Assembly: GCA_014526335.1 (NCBI GenBank)
Contig: JACTAT010000040.1
Span: forward strand, 9,617,857 to 9,681,856
Source of the DNA: Chrysaora quinquecirrha
Lineage: Eukaryota > Cnidaria > Scyphozoa > Semaeostomeae > Pelagiidae
Direction: 5' to 3'
DNA: 64,000 bases
Of the stretch, positions 23,958-36,768 are shown piece by piece. The position numbers and the translations under genes were made by a program. Positions within the stretch are counted from its first letter, which is position 1, and every line of letters starts with the position of its first letter. The notes below the pieces were generated by a model. That model ran no database searches. It was not told the origin of the DNA and saw only the letters and a list, made by a program, of their open reading frames with translations.

Positions 23958-26158
23958 ATGCTCGCTGAACAAATAAATACGAACTCAAATCTCGGAGAAA
24001 TGATCAACTGTGTTAACAGATCAAGCCTCTGCAATATAGCAGCTCTCAATGTGTCTCTCGAAAAAGACGCCAGTCGTCAAATGGAGAATGCTACTATATA
24101 CACATGGGTACCATCAAATGGACTCAAAATCACTCTTTGCATTTTGTACTCTCTGATATTTGTTTCTGGTGTACTAGGCAATGGACTGGTGTGTTTTGTG
24201 CTTGGGATTAAAAACAAGAACAAAAACCGTTATGATATACTGTTGATTTCACTCGCAACTGCCGATTTTCTGGCTTCATTCTTTAGTCCGTTGATTATGA
24301 TAGGAGATTTAGCTGGAGATCTTAATCATTGGTATTTTGGTGAAGCAATGTGTAAAGTTCTACCTGCTATATCACCGATTACCCTTACTGCTTCTTCATG
24401 GTCGTTGGCAATGATCTCCTACGATCGTTATAGGTGAGAATGTTTTTTCCATTAATTGTAAGTGTAAGTTTTAACAGCTTTCTGAAATTAAGTTTTATTT
24501 ATCTTGCTTGAATCAGTGATATTTGTCAGAAATAGCTTAAATCAGTGGTAAAGCTTTCGCACTCCGCAAGCGCCGCGTTTTATACCGTAGCTGACGTAGA
24601 TGATTATTTTCGCGCAGTAGACCTCCTAGCTGAAGATTCGGCGCTTTATATAGAGCGCTGCTAATATCAAACAAGCATGGTAACCCACCACATCAAGCAT
24701 TATAACCCACCACAGTAGTGATTATCCACAACAGTACGCAGAAAGTACCGCCACAGTACGCAAAAAGTACAACCACAGTAGTGATTATCCACCACAGTAG
24801 TGGTTATAGATTCGCCAGCGTGAACTTGCATCAAAGCTGTTTTTAGAGCTGGGTAATCGTCCAAGCATGAGAACAAGCCCTGTACCGGTGGGTTGATCCC
24901 GCACTCTAAGGCAATTATATCTCGCACCTTTGCTGAATAACCTACCCTTCCTCTCCTCTTAAAATCCTCCTTATTCCCTTCGTTCTTTGGCATATTTCTG
25001 TAAAATTGGCATATTGAGCCAAATTTTTGTATTTGTGTTTTTAGCTGGGTAGCTTCATGGAAATCTCGTTGATAAATCCTTTTTGTTTAGTGTTCAGTCT
25101 CGTGCGGTAGGCATTTTTGATAAATGAAAAAGCGTCATGTTAGCACGAGGAAATATCTTTTTTATAGTCCTTTTTTCGTGTGGAACGAATTTTTTGAAGA
25201 ATCATTTCTTCTTCGGGCTAGGCCCACGTTGTTTCGAGGGCAATTCATTCCTTGAAATCTCGCACACTTTTTTTGCGTATCCTATTGTTTTCACAAAAAT
25301 CTTTTGTTTAAATGTAGCTAAATCTCGTGCACGCGTTTCGGAAGAATGAAATGCGCTATGAGTTTGCTAGTCTCTGATTCTAATTTTTTCATATAACAAA
25401 TTTTTCATTCGAAATTTATCCTTTAACTGAAGAATTGTTATTTCAGAGTTGTTACGACGACAAGAATTTCAAGGCGGAATATGAATGCCAAAATAGTTAC
25501 ATTTCAAGTCGGCATGGCATGGATAATCGCAATTTGCGTCAGCTTGCCTTATGTTATGGGACATCAGCTTCGCGGAGAACAGTGTACCAGTACGTCAGTC
25601 TTGAAGAAAGAACATATAGTTGTTTATGCCGCATGTTGGGTGATCGTTGGATGGGGAATTCCGCTTCTCTTTATATTATTCTTCAGTTATATCATCACGC
25701 GGATTCTGAGAAGAGACGCGGCATGTTCATCAAGTTGTTCCATCACTCTCCGGCGGGTAGAGCGGAATCGCAAAGTCTTCAAAATGCTCGTCGTGATATT
25801 TCTTGCTTTTTTCTTATTAACAACACCCTATTCCATATTTTACGCAGTCGTCACGTATCTAATTTACATGAAGCCGGAGACAATAGATGAAAACCCACTA
25901 AAACAACTGAATTATGCTATTTTTGTATTGATGGTTGCAAATTCATGCATCAATCCAGTTATTTACGCTAAAATGCACAAGGAAATAAACAAATATGCTA
26001 GAAAACTTTGGGAAAGCATCAGCTACATTCAGCATTTATTTAGACGTCGTGTGTTTTCACATCATCACGAAGAGTTTGTTTTGTCATCAACTGCGTCACC
26101 AGAACGAGATCACGTTAATATTGATGTAGCATCGCCATCACGCTCCTTTATGGCCTGA
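23958..26158 (+). CDS. Class A (rhodopsin-family) G protein-coupled receptor, orphan
   Basis: Two exons, 23958..24433 and 25447..26158, join in frame (phase 2, GTGAGA donor, TTTCAG acceptor) to 395 residues. The N-terminus has N-glycosylation sequons (NRSS, NVSL, NATI) and no obvious signal peptide. Seven membrane segments are visible: TM1 about 57-83 with GN, TM2 92-116 with LATAD, TM3 131-154 ending in DRYR (156-159), then TM4-TM7, with NPVIY (328-332) in TM7. Cys132 and Cys205 can form the conserved TM3-ECL2 disulfide. TM6 has LLTTPY instead of the usual CWxP. The intron interrupts the DRYR arginine codon. The tail is Ser/His-rich. The class is certain; the ligand is unknown (peptide or amine cannot be decided from sequence alone). 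The ATG at 23958 is the first real ATG in the frame. Confidence 0.9.
24434..25446 (+). other. GPCR intron with short tandem repeat
   Basis: This 1.0-kb intron contains a short imperfect tandem array at about 24683-24810 built on 'ccaccacagtagtgattat' with 'cagtacgcaaaaagtac' variants. No gene is seen in it. Confidence 0.7.
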
Positions 26159-26327
26159 TCAAATCAAACCAAGAAGCATGAAGAACAGTCCATTGAATGG
26201 CGCAGAAACTCTATCAAAATTATTTGTACAAACTATATATCCATATCAAAATGCTTTAATAGAAAGTTGACAAAATTTCTTTCTTTTTTGAGTTATCTTG
26301 ATTGGATTTTTATTCAACAGGAAATGT

Positions 26328-26516
26328 ATAATGCAGATACGTGTGGTGGTGAAGAAGGCTTAACATAGCCGAAACACAAGTCAAATGGGAAGAGAGCGTT
26401 GGGCTGTACAGAGTCAATGGGCTGTACGATTTGGAGAGTTACTGGGCGATTGCCTAGAGCTCTATAGCTCAGTGAAAACGTCTTGCAGCCCAGGTTCGAA
26501 TCCATCTACTCTATAT
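26328..26516 (+). repeat. tRNA-derived SINE family 1, copy 1
   Basis: It contains the Pol III A-box-like TATAGCTCAGTGAAAACG and the B box AGGTTCGAATCC. The upstream part, 'ggtgaagaaggct...acatagc..aaac', is shared with the copy at 29700-29870. It is downstream of the GPCR. Confidence 0.7.
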
Positions 26517-26863
26517 ACCCGTTTCCAGGTAGCTAGCTAGGTAGTAGTTCATTAGGTAGAGCGCTCGCTGCTGTATAAAAGATAAAATTTACCCCAAAGT
26601 GCACCTACTATACTTTTTCACTTTTTGCGACGACTCAGACAGCGACATAGCCTGTTCTCCGAAAGCCCAAAAATCCCAAAAATATACCGAAATATGGAAG
26701 GAATGGCTAACGCAAAATTTGCCACTAAGTCTAATTTTGTTACGCAGGTATCAGTATTTCTCCCATCATATTTTGTCTCTACTGACCCAGAATTTTAAGT
26801 CAGTGGAGGTACGGCGATCTTTTTCTTTGAAAAGAGAAACATATTTGCACTGTTTTTGTCAAG

Positions 26864-26995
26864 ACCTTTTTGAAGTTTTCTGAATAAACCCCAGCAATAT
26901 ACCAATTTCGGGAAATCAGCGCAACCAAAAACGTACACAAAATGCCATTTACGTACCGGAAATATGTCTGGCCACCCATCATTTGCTTTAGTCAG
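26864..26995 (+). repeat. Dispersed repeat, copy 1
   Basis: The segment starting AGTTTTCTGAATAAACCCC and ending CACCCATCA recurs, diverged, at 32122-32262. The two copies lie on either side of the giant palindrome. Confidence 0.6.
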
Positions 26996-27032
26996 TAAGC
27001 TACAAAGTGCTGTGGCGTCGTGGTGAAAGTTA

Positions 27033-27192
27033 TGTGGTGTCGTGGTGTAATCCAGCTGACTCGTGGTGCCAGAAGCTCAGTGTGGTCAGGGTTCGAGCCC
27101 AGCCACGGTAGCTTCACAGCCAGGGTCGAGGACTCAATTAGTTAACCTATTACTGAGATCCTAGCGACTGGCGCTAAAACACCATTTCACCT
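27033..27192 (+). repeat. tRNA-derived SINE family 2, plus-strand copy
   Basis: A-box-like 'gtggtgtaatccagctg', B box GGGTTCGAGCCC, then 'cacagccagggtcgag' and the tail 'tcctagcgactggcgctaa'. It is close to the copy at 54599 and related to those at 45244 and 14112 (minus). Confidence 0.75.
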
Positions 27193-27450
27193 ACAAAAAC
27201 CATATGTAGGGAGCATTTCCTGTAAACTTTCCCTCCAGCGATGGTATAAAACCCTTCCGTTTCCTCACCCATTTCCTATTTTTATTAGTTCTCCTTCTCC
27301 CGAATCTTTTTTCCGTCTTTCAGTTTAGTTTTGGAAAATTTTCATTGCCCCTTTTTAGTGTGGGAAATGTCATGTGCTTTTTTCTGAGAAACCCCAAGAA
27401 ATGAACGTTCGTCCAGTACCAAAGCCAAATGCATGCGGTACATATATTAA

Positions 27451-27819
<369 letters not shown>

Positions 27820-27939
27820 TAATTGTTTCGCTCAAAAATTATTATTTAGATAATGCTTTTGAATATGTATTGTATTATTTTTCGTGTCCAGAATATAGCC
27901 AATTGTGCTGTGGACATAGGTAGTATATCAGCTAGTTGT

Positions 27940-30900
27940 CAGAATTGTGCATTTTATGAAGCAAGCATGAAAATTGGCATACCTACCCAGTTTGATACGC
28001 TGAAGATGATGGGATACAGACCCCAATCGAAAAATGCCCCCAGATGCTATTTTTAGACTGGGGTACTCGGTACCATACCTCTACAAGGGTTTCTACCATA
28101 ACAATGTTGGGAATAACGATACTGACATGAAACTTGGTAAGAATGCACAGTTTGATACGCTGAAAAAGATAGGATGCAGACCCCTCCGGAAAAATGCCCC
28201 CTTATTCTATTTTTAGACTGGGGTACTCGGTACCATACCTCTACAAGCGTTTCTATTGTAACTATGTTGGGAATTAAGATATTGCAATGAAACTTGGCAA
28301 GTATACACAGTTTGATAAGCTGAAAAAGATAGTATGCAGACCCCTCCGGAAAAATGCCCCCTTATTCTATTTTTAGACTGGGGGACTCGGTACCATACCT
28401 CTACAAGCGTTTCTATTGTAACTATGTTGGGAATTAAGATATTGCAATAAAACTTGGCAAGTATACACAGTTTGATAAGCTGAAAAGATAGGATGCAGAC
28501 CCCTCCGGAAAATGCCCCCTTATTCTATTTTTAGACTGGGGTACTCGGTACCATACCTCTACAAGCGTTTCTATTGTAACTATGTTGGGAATTAAGATAT
28601 TGCAATAAAACTTGGCAATCATACACAGTTTGATAAGCTGAAAAAGATAGGATGCAGACCCCTCCGGAAAATGCCCCCTAATTCTATTTTTAGACTGGGG
28701 TACTCGGTACCATACCTCTACAAGCGTGTCAATTGTAACTATGTTGGGAATTAAGATATTGCAATGAAACTTGGCAAGTATACACAGTTTGATGCGCTGA
28801 AAAAGATAGGATGCAGACCCTTTCGGAAAAATGACCTTTCATTCTATTTTTAGACTTTAGATTTTTTTAATGAAATAATAATTAATAATCAAAAGAGAAA
28901 TAATGGCCTAGTACCAGCCCGCACTAAACGCCTTGCAACGCATTTCATCTATACAGTATGGTGTATAAAAACTGATGCAATGTTGTATATCATAATGAAT
29001 ATATATTTAACAATGCCAGCTCCCTTCACACCGTACTCAGCATCTAATCTCCCTTAAAGAGAATTTAGGAAGGATAACTTCTATGCTCCGGCACCCCGTG
29101 TTCTCGCGTCAAAGAACACGGTCTGAGGAGATTGGTCGATATCTGAGAGTCGGTGTATACTATAGAGGTCATGTATGCTGAAAGTTTTTTAAATTTGCAC
29201 AGAGGTCATATACTCAAATGGTTATCAGGTTTAGCTGCTTGTACATACAGTATGAACATATGATTTGTATATCCTTGAATTATGGTTATAGGTCTCATTG
29301 TGTTCGCCATGTATATGTGTAAAAATTGCCTCTCTATACGGTGCAAATTTATAAACTTTCAACATACAGACCCTCTATCATATACATTGGCTCTTATATA
29401 TTCTTGAATGCGAGAACATGGGTGCGCCCTTAGATGAACGGAGCACACGAGCCGTAGCCCCAGATGCTCCTTAGTTAAGGAAAGATAAGCTGATGAGCAT
29501 AGTAAAATGCATTGTAAATATGATAAACAACACTGCATCAGTTTTATACAACTTACTGTATACTTGAAAGTGCGTTACGCCACGTTTAGCGAGGGTTTGC
29601 ACTAGACCACTATTTCTTATTTAATTTATTATTAACATTTCATACAAACATGTTTTAAGTTTATGATAAGTTTGTAAATAATCAATAGTTATTGATATGG
29701 TGCTGAAGAAGGCTCGACATAGCGGAAACAAAAAACGTCAGACGGGAGGAGAGCCTTTGGCTGTATGACTTGGAGAGTTACTCGGCGATTTCATTGAGCT
29801 CTATAGCTCAGCGGAAACGTCGTTGGCTCTCTGGTCATGCAGCCCAGGTTCGGATCCCACTTATTGTTGTATCCACTTGTGGAAACATCTAATTAATAGT
29901 TATTGAAATAGAGATGCTTGAAAGTAGGTATGCCAGTCTGACGCAGCATTGAAGCATATAGATACGAGGAATGTTCCTACTGTAATATCTTAACGTAGTA
30001 TATCACAGTTATAATTGAAACGTTCTGAGAGTGGTATGGAACTGAGTCTCCTAGTCTCAAAATAGAACTGGGGACACTTTTTCAAAGGGAGTCTGCATCC
30101 TATCTTTATTAGCGTATCAAACTGTGCATTCTTGCCAAGTCTCATTGCAATATCGTAATTTCTAACATAGTTACCATAGAAACACTTGTAGAGGTATGGT
30201 ACCGAGTACCCCAGTCTAAAAATAGAATAAGGGGGCATTTTCCGGAGGGGTCTGCATCCTATATTTTTCAGCTTATCAAACTGTGCATTCTTGCCAAGTT
30301 TCATTGCAATATCGTAATTTCCAACATAGTTACCATAGAAACACTTGTAGAGGTATGGTACCAAGTACCCCAGTCTAAAAATAGAATGAGGGGGCACTTT
30401 TCTGGAGAGGTCTGCATCCTATCTTTTTCAGCTTATTAATCTGTGTATACTTGCCAAGTTTCATTGCAATATCTTAATTCCCAACATAGTTTCAATTGAC
30501 ACGCTTGTAGAGGTATGGTACCGAGTACCCCAGTCTAAAAATAGAATAAAGGGGCATTTTTCCGGAGAGGTCTGCATCCTATCTTTTTCAGCTTATCAAA
30601 CTGTGTATGATTGCCAAGTTTTATTGCAATATCTTAATTCCCAACATAGTTACAATAGAAACGCTTGTAGAGGTATGGTACCGAGTACCCCAGTCTAAAA
30701 ATAGAATAAGGGGGCATTTTCCGGAGGGGTCTGCATCCTATCTTTTTCAGCTTATCAAACTGTGTATACTTGCCAAGTTTTATTGCAATATCTTAATTCC
30801 CAACATAGTTACAATAGAAACGCTTGTAGAGGTATGGTACCGAGTCCCCCAGTCTAAAAATAGAATAAGGGGGCATTTTTCCGGAGGGGTCTGCATACTG

Positions 30901-31295
30901 TCTTTTTCAGCTTATCAAACTGTGTATACTTGCCAAGTTTCATTGCAATATCTTAATTCCCAACATAGTTACAATAGAAACGCTTGTAGAGGTATGGTAC
31001 CGAGTACCCCAGTCTAAAAATAGAATAAGGGGGCATTTTTCCGGAGGGGTCTGCATCCTATCTTTTTCAGCGTATCAAACTGTGCATTTTTGCCAAGTTT
31101 CATGTCAGTATCGTTATTCCCAGCATTGTTATGGTAGAAACCCTTGTAGAGGTATGGTACCGAGTACCCCAGTCTAAAAATAGCATCTGGGGGCATTTTT
31201 CGATTGGGGTCTGTATCCTATCATCTTCAGCGTATCAAACTGGGTAGGTATGCCAATTTTCATGCTTGCTTCATAAAATGCACAATTGCCAACGA
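27940..31295. repeat. Giant imperfect palindrome with tandem ~160-bp units in both arms
   Basis: The left arm (about 27940-29250) contains at least five tandem units of about 158-160 bp, marked by GGGTACTCGGTACCATACC at 28061, 28221, 28381, 28539 and 28698. The right arm (about 29270-31295) carries the reverse complement with eight units, marked by GGTATGGTACCGAGTACCCC and variants near 30033, 30192, 30351, 30511, 30671, 30830, 30990 and 31150. The non-tandem inner segments are inverted as well (28861-29105 against 29411-29650; the pieces around 29160-29210 against 29330-29385), leaving little spacer near 29260. The outermost units of the two arms are more alike than neighbouring units within an arm. 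The right arm carries a SINE family 1 insertion. Open frames inside are by-products of the repeats. Confidence 0.85.
29700..29870 (+). repeat. tRNA-derived SINE family 1, copy 2 (inside palindrome right arm)
   Basis: Shares with 26328-26516 the 'gaagaaggct' start, 'ttggagagttact..gcgat', the A-box-like TATAGCTCAGCGGAAACG and the B box AGGTTCGGATCCC. It breaks the palindrome symmetry, so it was inserted after the inversion formed, or one arm lost it. Confidence 0.7.
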
Positions 31296-32590
31296 TTTCA
31301 CAGTTAAGCCATTGCACTAAGGGGGTGATCTAGATAGATGGGTTTTTTGTAGTTGTCATCCATTTGTTTAAGCAAATTTCATTAACTCTTGATGAATTTT
31401 GTGCCCTTATAATATGGATGTTTTTGAAATATTTTCTAACGATAAGTCTTACTGTTAGAAAATATTAATAAGCTGGGGCTGCCACTCTCGCCTCCAGCCT
31501 TGTGCTTTCTACAACATTGGCTTTGTAGATAGTTCACAAAGTATTTCACAGATAATAAAGCTATGAAAGAATTTATAATTTATGAAATAGGATGGTTTCT
31601 AAACTATTAATTGTGGTAGAAAACCCTGTCTTTTTCAGAAAATTTCAGTTAGAATCATTGTTTACTGTACTTGTTCATCATCAGCTTGTTTCATTATGGT
31701 GTAGAATTTCATAAAGTCAATTTCATTTCTTTGCCTGTATGTTATTGTGTCTTTCTCAGTGGCTCAAGGACAAACCATCTGCTCAGAAGCTTGTTTGACT
31801 CTGTAATTCTTGAACATTTTCAAAGTGCAGATGTTGTTAATTACGTCTTCATCCAGCCTTATCATTTACACTGGCTTTATCTGTTTTTGAATTTGACAGA
31901 GCAAGTGAAATTGAATTAATTTTTGCATGAATTATTAAGATATTATGGTTACAAAGTTAAGATGCATTGTAATACCATATTAAATATGCAACAGTTGGTG
32001 AAAACTGGCTGTCTAAGCCTTATTTGGACAAAGATAAGCTGATAGTGTTGAAGTATTCTGCATCTGGTTAGTTGTTGGTACATACACTGACAAAACATGG
32101 TCCAAATTCTAGCACTTTATATTGTCAACTTCTCTGGAGTTTTCTGAATGAACCCCAAAGTATACCATTTTCAGAAATCAGCACAACCAATAATATAAAA
32201 AATATCATTTGCATGCCCCATGCCCAAAAATGTGTCTGCACCCCATCAATGCTGGATCAGTCTGAACCGCCTTTCCATTTGTAACTTTCACAGCAGCTAA
32301 GAGGGCTTCCTGGCAGATATTTTCAATTAGAGCTCTGCCAATTTTCAATGTTGGGTGAATAACATTGCTGGGCATTGGGCATAGTAATTGTGTGAGTAAA
32401 AGGGCAATGGACAAAAAGCTAAGTTTGCTCTTGCCAAAATTAGTAGGGTAATTGCAACCCACTGGCAAAGTGGGCAGATTTTGCAGAATAGCATGCAGAT
32501 GTAACAGAATTTTGCAACAATCATACCCTATTAATAATATATCAGTAAAATAAACCAGGTAAGTATTCGTCTCTACACATTCTGCCTTAA
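31296..32590. other. Region between palindrome and gap, no gene
   Basis: AT-rich, with the second copy of the dispersed repeat at 32122-32262. No EML WD40 exon was found here on either strand. Confidence 0.5.
32122..32262 (+). repeat. Dispersed repeat, copy 2
   Basis: Resembles 26864-26995, beginning GAGTTTTCTGAATGAACCCC and ending CACCCCATCA. Diverged, non-coding. Confidence 0.6.
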
Positions 32591-33090
32591 NNNNNNNNNN
32601 NNNNNNNNNNNNNNNNNNNNNNNNNNNNNNNNNNNNNNNNNNNNNNNNNNNNNNNNNNNNNNNNNNNNNNNNNNNNNNNNNNNNNNNNNNNNNNNNNNNN
32701 NNNNNNNNNNNNNNNNNNNNNNNNNNNNNNNNNNNNNNNNNNNNNNNNNNNNNNNNNNNNNNNNNNNNNNNNNNNNNNNNNNNNNNNNNNNNNNNNNNNN
32801 NNNNNNNNNNNNNNNNNNNNNNNNNNNNNNNNNNNNNNNNNNNNNNNNNNNNNNNNNNNNNNNNNNNNNNNNNNNNNNNNNNNNNNNNNNNNNNNNNNNN
32901 NNNNNNNNNNNNNNNNNNNNNNNNNNNNNNNNNNNNNNNNNNNNNNNNNNNNNNNNNNNNNNNNNNNNNNNNNNNNNNNNNNNNNNNNNNNNNNNNNNNN
33001 NNNNNNNNNNNNNNNNNNNNNNNNNNNNNNNNNNNNNNNNNNNNNNNNNNNNNNNNNNNNNNNNNNNNNNNNNNNNNNNNNNNNNNNNNN
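32591..33090. other. Assembly gap of 500 N
   Basis: Exactly 500 undetermined bases, a common placeholder length, so the true size is unknown. Long open frames reported across it have no meaning. Confidence 1.
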
Positions 33091-35238
33091 GTTTGGACAA
33101 TTGCGTGAAAGCATTCACTGAATTCCCTTGTCCGGGTCTTTTTTTAAAATGCTTTTACCAACAGGAATGGAGAAGCAACAAATTTTTTTTTCTGCAGATT
33201 TGTTTCGAAATTTGTGCAGTCCACAAGTGTATTAAGTGCTGCAATTTGAAATAAGTGAATCAGGATTTGCCGATCTTAATTCACAAGTTAAACGTAAATG
33301 CATCATTGCTTTGTATAGTCGCATTCTGGTCACATTTAATGCCACCTGACATCCTTTTCCATCTAACATGAATTAAACTTAACATAATAAAAAGCAAAAT
33401 AATTTTACCTTGAATTAAGTTGGACACACCACTAACTAGATATAAAGTTAATGACTCTTTTACATTGCTTGTATGCCAGATTAAATTGATAACATTTGAC
33501 ACAACTTAAAATTGGCCTTATGAAGTGACCCTTAGTGTAAAAATTCAAATTTTTCTATCATTTGACCTAAAGCAATATCCAATTGCAATTGGCTAATAAA
33601 AATTATCAAGTGAAATGTTGCAATCTGATAGGAGCCACTAACATTTCGGCAGAACAATTTTTGATCCGAAATTGAGGGACAGATCTCCAGTAAATAAATG
33701 CTAATATAATCCATATGCATTCTTTTCATGGTACTCAAACGGGAATCGATCTTGTACCCCTGTTCAAGAAGGCGGTGGTTTAGACCAGTGCGCCACAGTA
33801 CAGTAGCAAATGCTGCTAGTTGGTGTTCATTGTCAAGTAATTGATTTTTGTTAATGATACCACTAATGGCGACTCTTACGGCGACTTCAAAGTTTACTTC
33901 CGTATATTTGCGGTCAATCTATTGTTACATTTTGGCAAAAAAAGATCGTCTTAGGTAGGTAGGTCTATACCCGCATAATGTGCTCATCTTCGCACATAAA
34001 AAAGCTGATAACCTATAAGCTAATAAACCAGTGTGTTTAGCAAATGCTAGTATACAGACATGAATACTCATCAGATACCTGCTTAACTGATTTAATCAAG
34101 ACAAAGTGAAAAGACTAACATAAACATAAATAAATATTAACACAAGGGCCAGTGAGACTTACCCCACTTGTTTTGATTTTGAAGTGAAGAAACCTTTGGA
34201 CTTCTCATGAAAATCCACTTCCACTCATATCTTTAAAATAATTTAAGCTACGAAGCATCAGATGACATCATGAAAATCTACAATATATCATTGAATTATG
34301 CAGTTGTTAACTTCAAGTTTGCCTAATTCCTACGCAAACACCCTCCTTTAAAGCACTTGGTTTTCGAAACATTTGCTGAGAATCTTTAACAGCCATTTTA
34401 AAGGTTGAAATGAGGGTCTGGGTGTAGCGTGTAGTTAGGTGTTAGCAGTATAATAGGCTCAGGGAGGGAAGTACGCAAATTCTGATCGGAGTGATGGAGA
34501 TCTTTTTAGATGCAACTTTGCTGAAAATGATGGCCACCTCTTTTTTCGTTATCTGCTTTGAGAATGAAAAGTATTACAAATATTATGATTATAGCATCTG
34601 ATGCATTGAAATACATGCAGAAAGCCAATCAGTTTTATAGTTTCTAATTTAATTTAAAGGCTCAAGCTTGTTGTTCTTGCTCTTTCCGAAAGAATGTACG
34701 CGGGGTGTACTAACTAAGACATGTTGCAAACTGGTCAGTCGTCATAGAAACACTTTCATTGATCAAATACAAAAGAAAACGCAAAGCCACCAAAATTTGA
34801 ATTACAATGCGACGACTCTGTGGTCATTGAGCAACAACCAAGAAGTCACAAAACCTTCTACATCAGCCAACCAGGTCAACCAGTTCCCTTGCACTTTAAG
34901 AATTTTAGCTTTGCTGATAGCTGATGCTAATGCCAATATTACGCGTCAAATAACATAACGTTTTTTCACTAACAATTTTCTTGAAGGTTTAATTTTTCGC
35001 TCAAAGTTTTTTTATCATTTTTGTTTCAAGGCTAGTAGTTAGTTTCCGTAAAAACTGTTTCATGTGGTTTACGCATGATTGCTGTATTTTAAATTGGTTT
35101 TGATATACCCACGGACCGTCAGAGTAAGACAATCTATAAAAATACGATAATCCATAAGAATAAGGTAACAGAAAAAACTGACTGAAAATCTTGAGGTTCG
35201 CGAGTGTCATCGTCTGAAAATTCGAAGCAAACTCAGCC
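33091..35238. other. Intergenic region, no gene recognised
   Basis: AT-rich. Around 33735-33800 the minus strand has a tRNA-like piece (A-box-like GTGGCGCACTGGTCTAAACC, B-box-like GATCGATTCCCG), probably a SINE remnant. A 96-codon plus frame at 34668-34958 has no recognisable family and is probably chance. Confidence 0.45.
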
Positions 35239-35928
35239 ATGTTGAGGCCGAAAATTATTGCTCCTGTTCTTCCAATTTTGGTTGACAAAAGATTTCCAAT
35301 TCGTGTAAAGAGTCTCGAACCATTTCAACGTTTTACGATGAGGACCGAATTGAAATCCGAGAAGAATGAAGTTTTCGAATCATTTGGGCATTTCATGGCA
35401 GATTCAACTGGAAAAGCAAATTTGAGTACAGATCCTTCATTTGGTGGCTCATACACTGGAACTGATGGCATGGGGTTGTTCTGGAGTATGGTTCCGGCTC
35501 CCAATCAGAGAAAAGGCCTGAGATTTGTGCATAAGAACGTAGAAAAACCGATAAACTACGATATCCAGCTTTACGATGGCCATGTCACCTCAACAAACAC
35601 CGAAAGCTGCAACGATTTAGCAATTTTGGCATCGAAAACCGTCTCCAGAACGTGTATGGCTCAGAATGTCGAAAGAACAGAAGTCAGCGTTGGTAGTCAT
35701 ACCTTTGATAAATTTGGAGAAAATCATTACCAAAAAAGACACTTTAAGTTTTATCTGAGCAGTGATACCATTCTTGGTACTCGTACCTATATCCGTGCCG
35801 TGTCGACCAATTTTCCGAGTGTAAATGGGGCTTCAGTCATTATCGTATCTTCAGTCCTATTCCACAGTCTTGTTCCTCAACTTGTCGTTATATATGTTCC
35901 TCAGCGTTGTACAACTGTCGAGGCTTGA
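35239..35928 (+). pseudogene. Truncated BAAT/acyl-CoA thioesterase-like copy
   Basis: The first about 150 residues match the N-terminal BAAT/acyl-CoA thioesterase domain (PF04775 type): PILVDKRFPIRVKSLEPF, ESFGHFMADSTGKANL and FGGSYTGTDGMGLFWSMV. It is close to the copy at 36769. Homology stops sharply at about 35693, after a shared AGCGTTGG. The remaining about 78 codons to the TGA at 35926-35928 encode unrelated sequence. The catalytic alpha/beta-hydrolase domain is absent. There is a 12-base in-frame insertion relative to the neighbour near 35590. It is probably a partial tandem duplicate, but the open frame means a short N-domain-only protein is possible. Confidence 0.7.
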
Positions 35929-36099
35929 ATGAAAAACTAATCACCTTTTAAGAATCACTTTTTTCGACGTTTTGTACAAATAAATAACAGAATGAAAATA
36001 TATTTCCCATCTTTCTTCCCCAAAAGACTCGAAGAATGTGATCAGCACAGCTCAGCCTGAGATCAGCCTATTAACTTGCACCTTTCAACAAATAGTGTA

Positions 36100-36440
36100 G
36101 AAGAATCCCAACTTTGTTCCCACTTGTTCCCTGTGATCCTAGCTGTTTTGGGCGTTGTTCTTGCTTTTCCCCGCGATCGTCCTTGATCCCCATTTTGTTT
36201 CAACTTGTTCTCGCGTGTTTGCGGTAATTTCCCTTTTTCTCGGTTGTTTCTTTATATTTTTCAGTGATTCCCTGTTTGTCCCTCTTTGTCACCATTGATT
36301 CCCACTGATTCCCACCGATTCCTATTTCGTTTTCATTTGTTCCCCCCGATTCCAAGTTTTTCCCACTTTGTTTCAGCATCCATTGGTTCCCTTCTATTCC
36401 GTTTATTCCCACTCATTCCACGTGTTCCAGGCTTTATTGT
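36100..36440. repeat. Low-complexity TTCCC-rich tract
   Basis: Imperfect repetition of TTCCC(A/T)NNGATTCCCA-type words, about 11-13 bases per step, clearest at 36255-36350. The minus-strand open frame through it is a by-product. Confidence 0.6.
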
Positions 36441-36768
36441 GTGTTCCAGATTTTAGCGCATTCTGGATAATGGTTTCCTAAGAGATTGTCGTCGTCATTC
36501 CTGTTCTTTGGTGCCATGATGACATCAGGAAAGGGTTTTGTTTTTATGGCTTTTGTTTGTTCAAAAATGAACCTTGGTATGTGGTTTTTGTTTGTCGTGA
36601 ATAAAAATAACACTTTTTCAATTTAAAGGCACAGTCATTTGCACAAAGCGATTGTTTGTTATCCAAATTAACGCTTTGTGCTGTGGTGAAGATTGGACCT
36701 TTTTTCGTAAGAAAATATTTTATGTGGTTTCAACATCGTTGATGCATAGATAAATCATCCAGAATAAG

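Noticed and set aside
29990..31196. Open frames of 60-136 codons in the palindrome arms
   Set aside because: They repeat the same peptide with each 160-bp unit, and related frames occur in both arms; they follow from the tandem repeats, not from a gene.
27940..31295. CRISPR array
   Set aside because: Units of 160 bp are contiguous without unique spacers, the arms are inverted, and the context is an animal genome.
32573..33118. Long minus-strand open frames across the N run
   Set aside because: They consist of undetermined bases; no sequence supports them.
34668..34958. 96-codon plus frame as a gene
   Set aside because: No recognisable domain, no splice partners, composition like random AT-rich DNA.
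36200..36412. 70-codon minus-strand protein
   Set aside because: Derived from a low-complexity TTCCC-type repeat tract.
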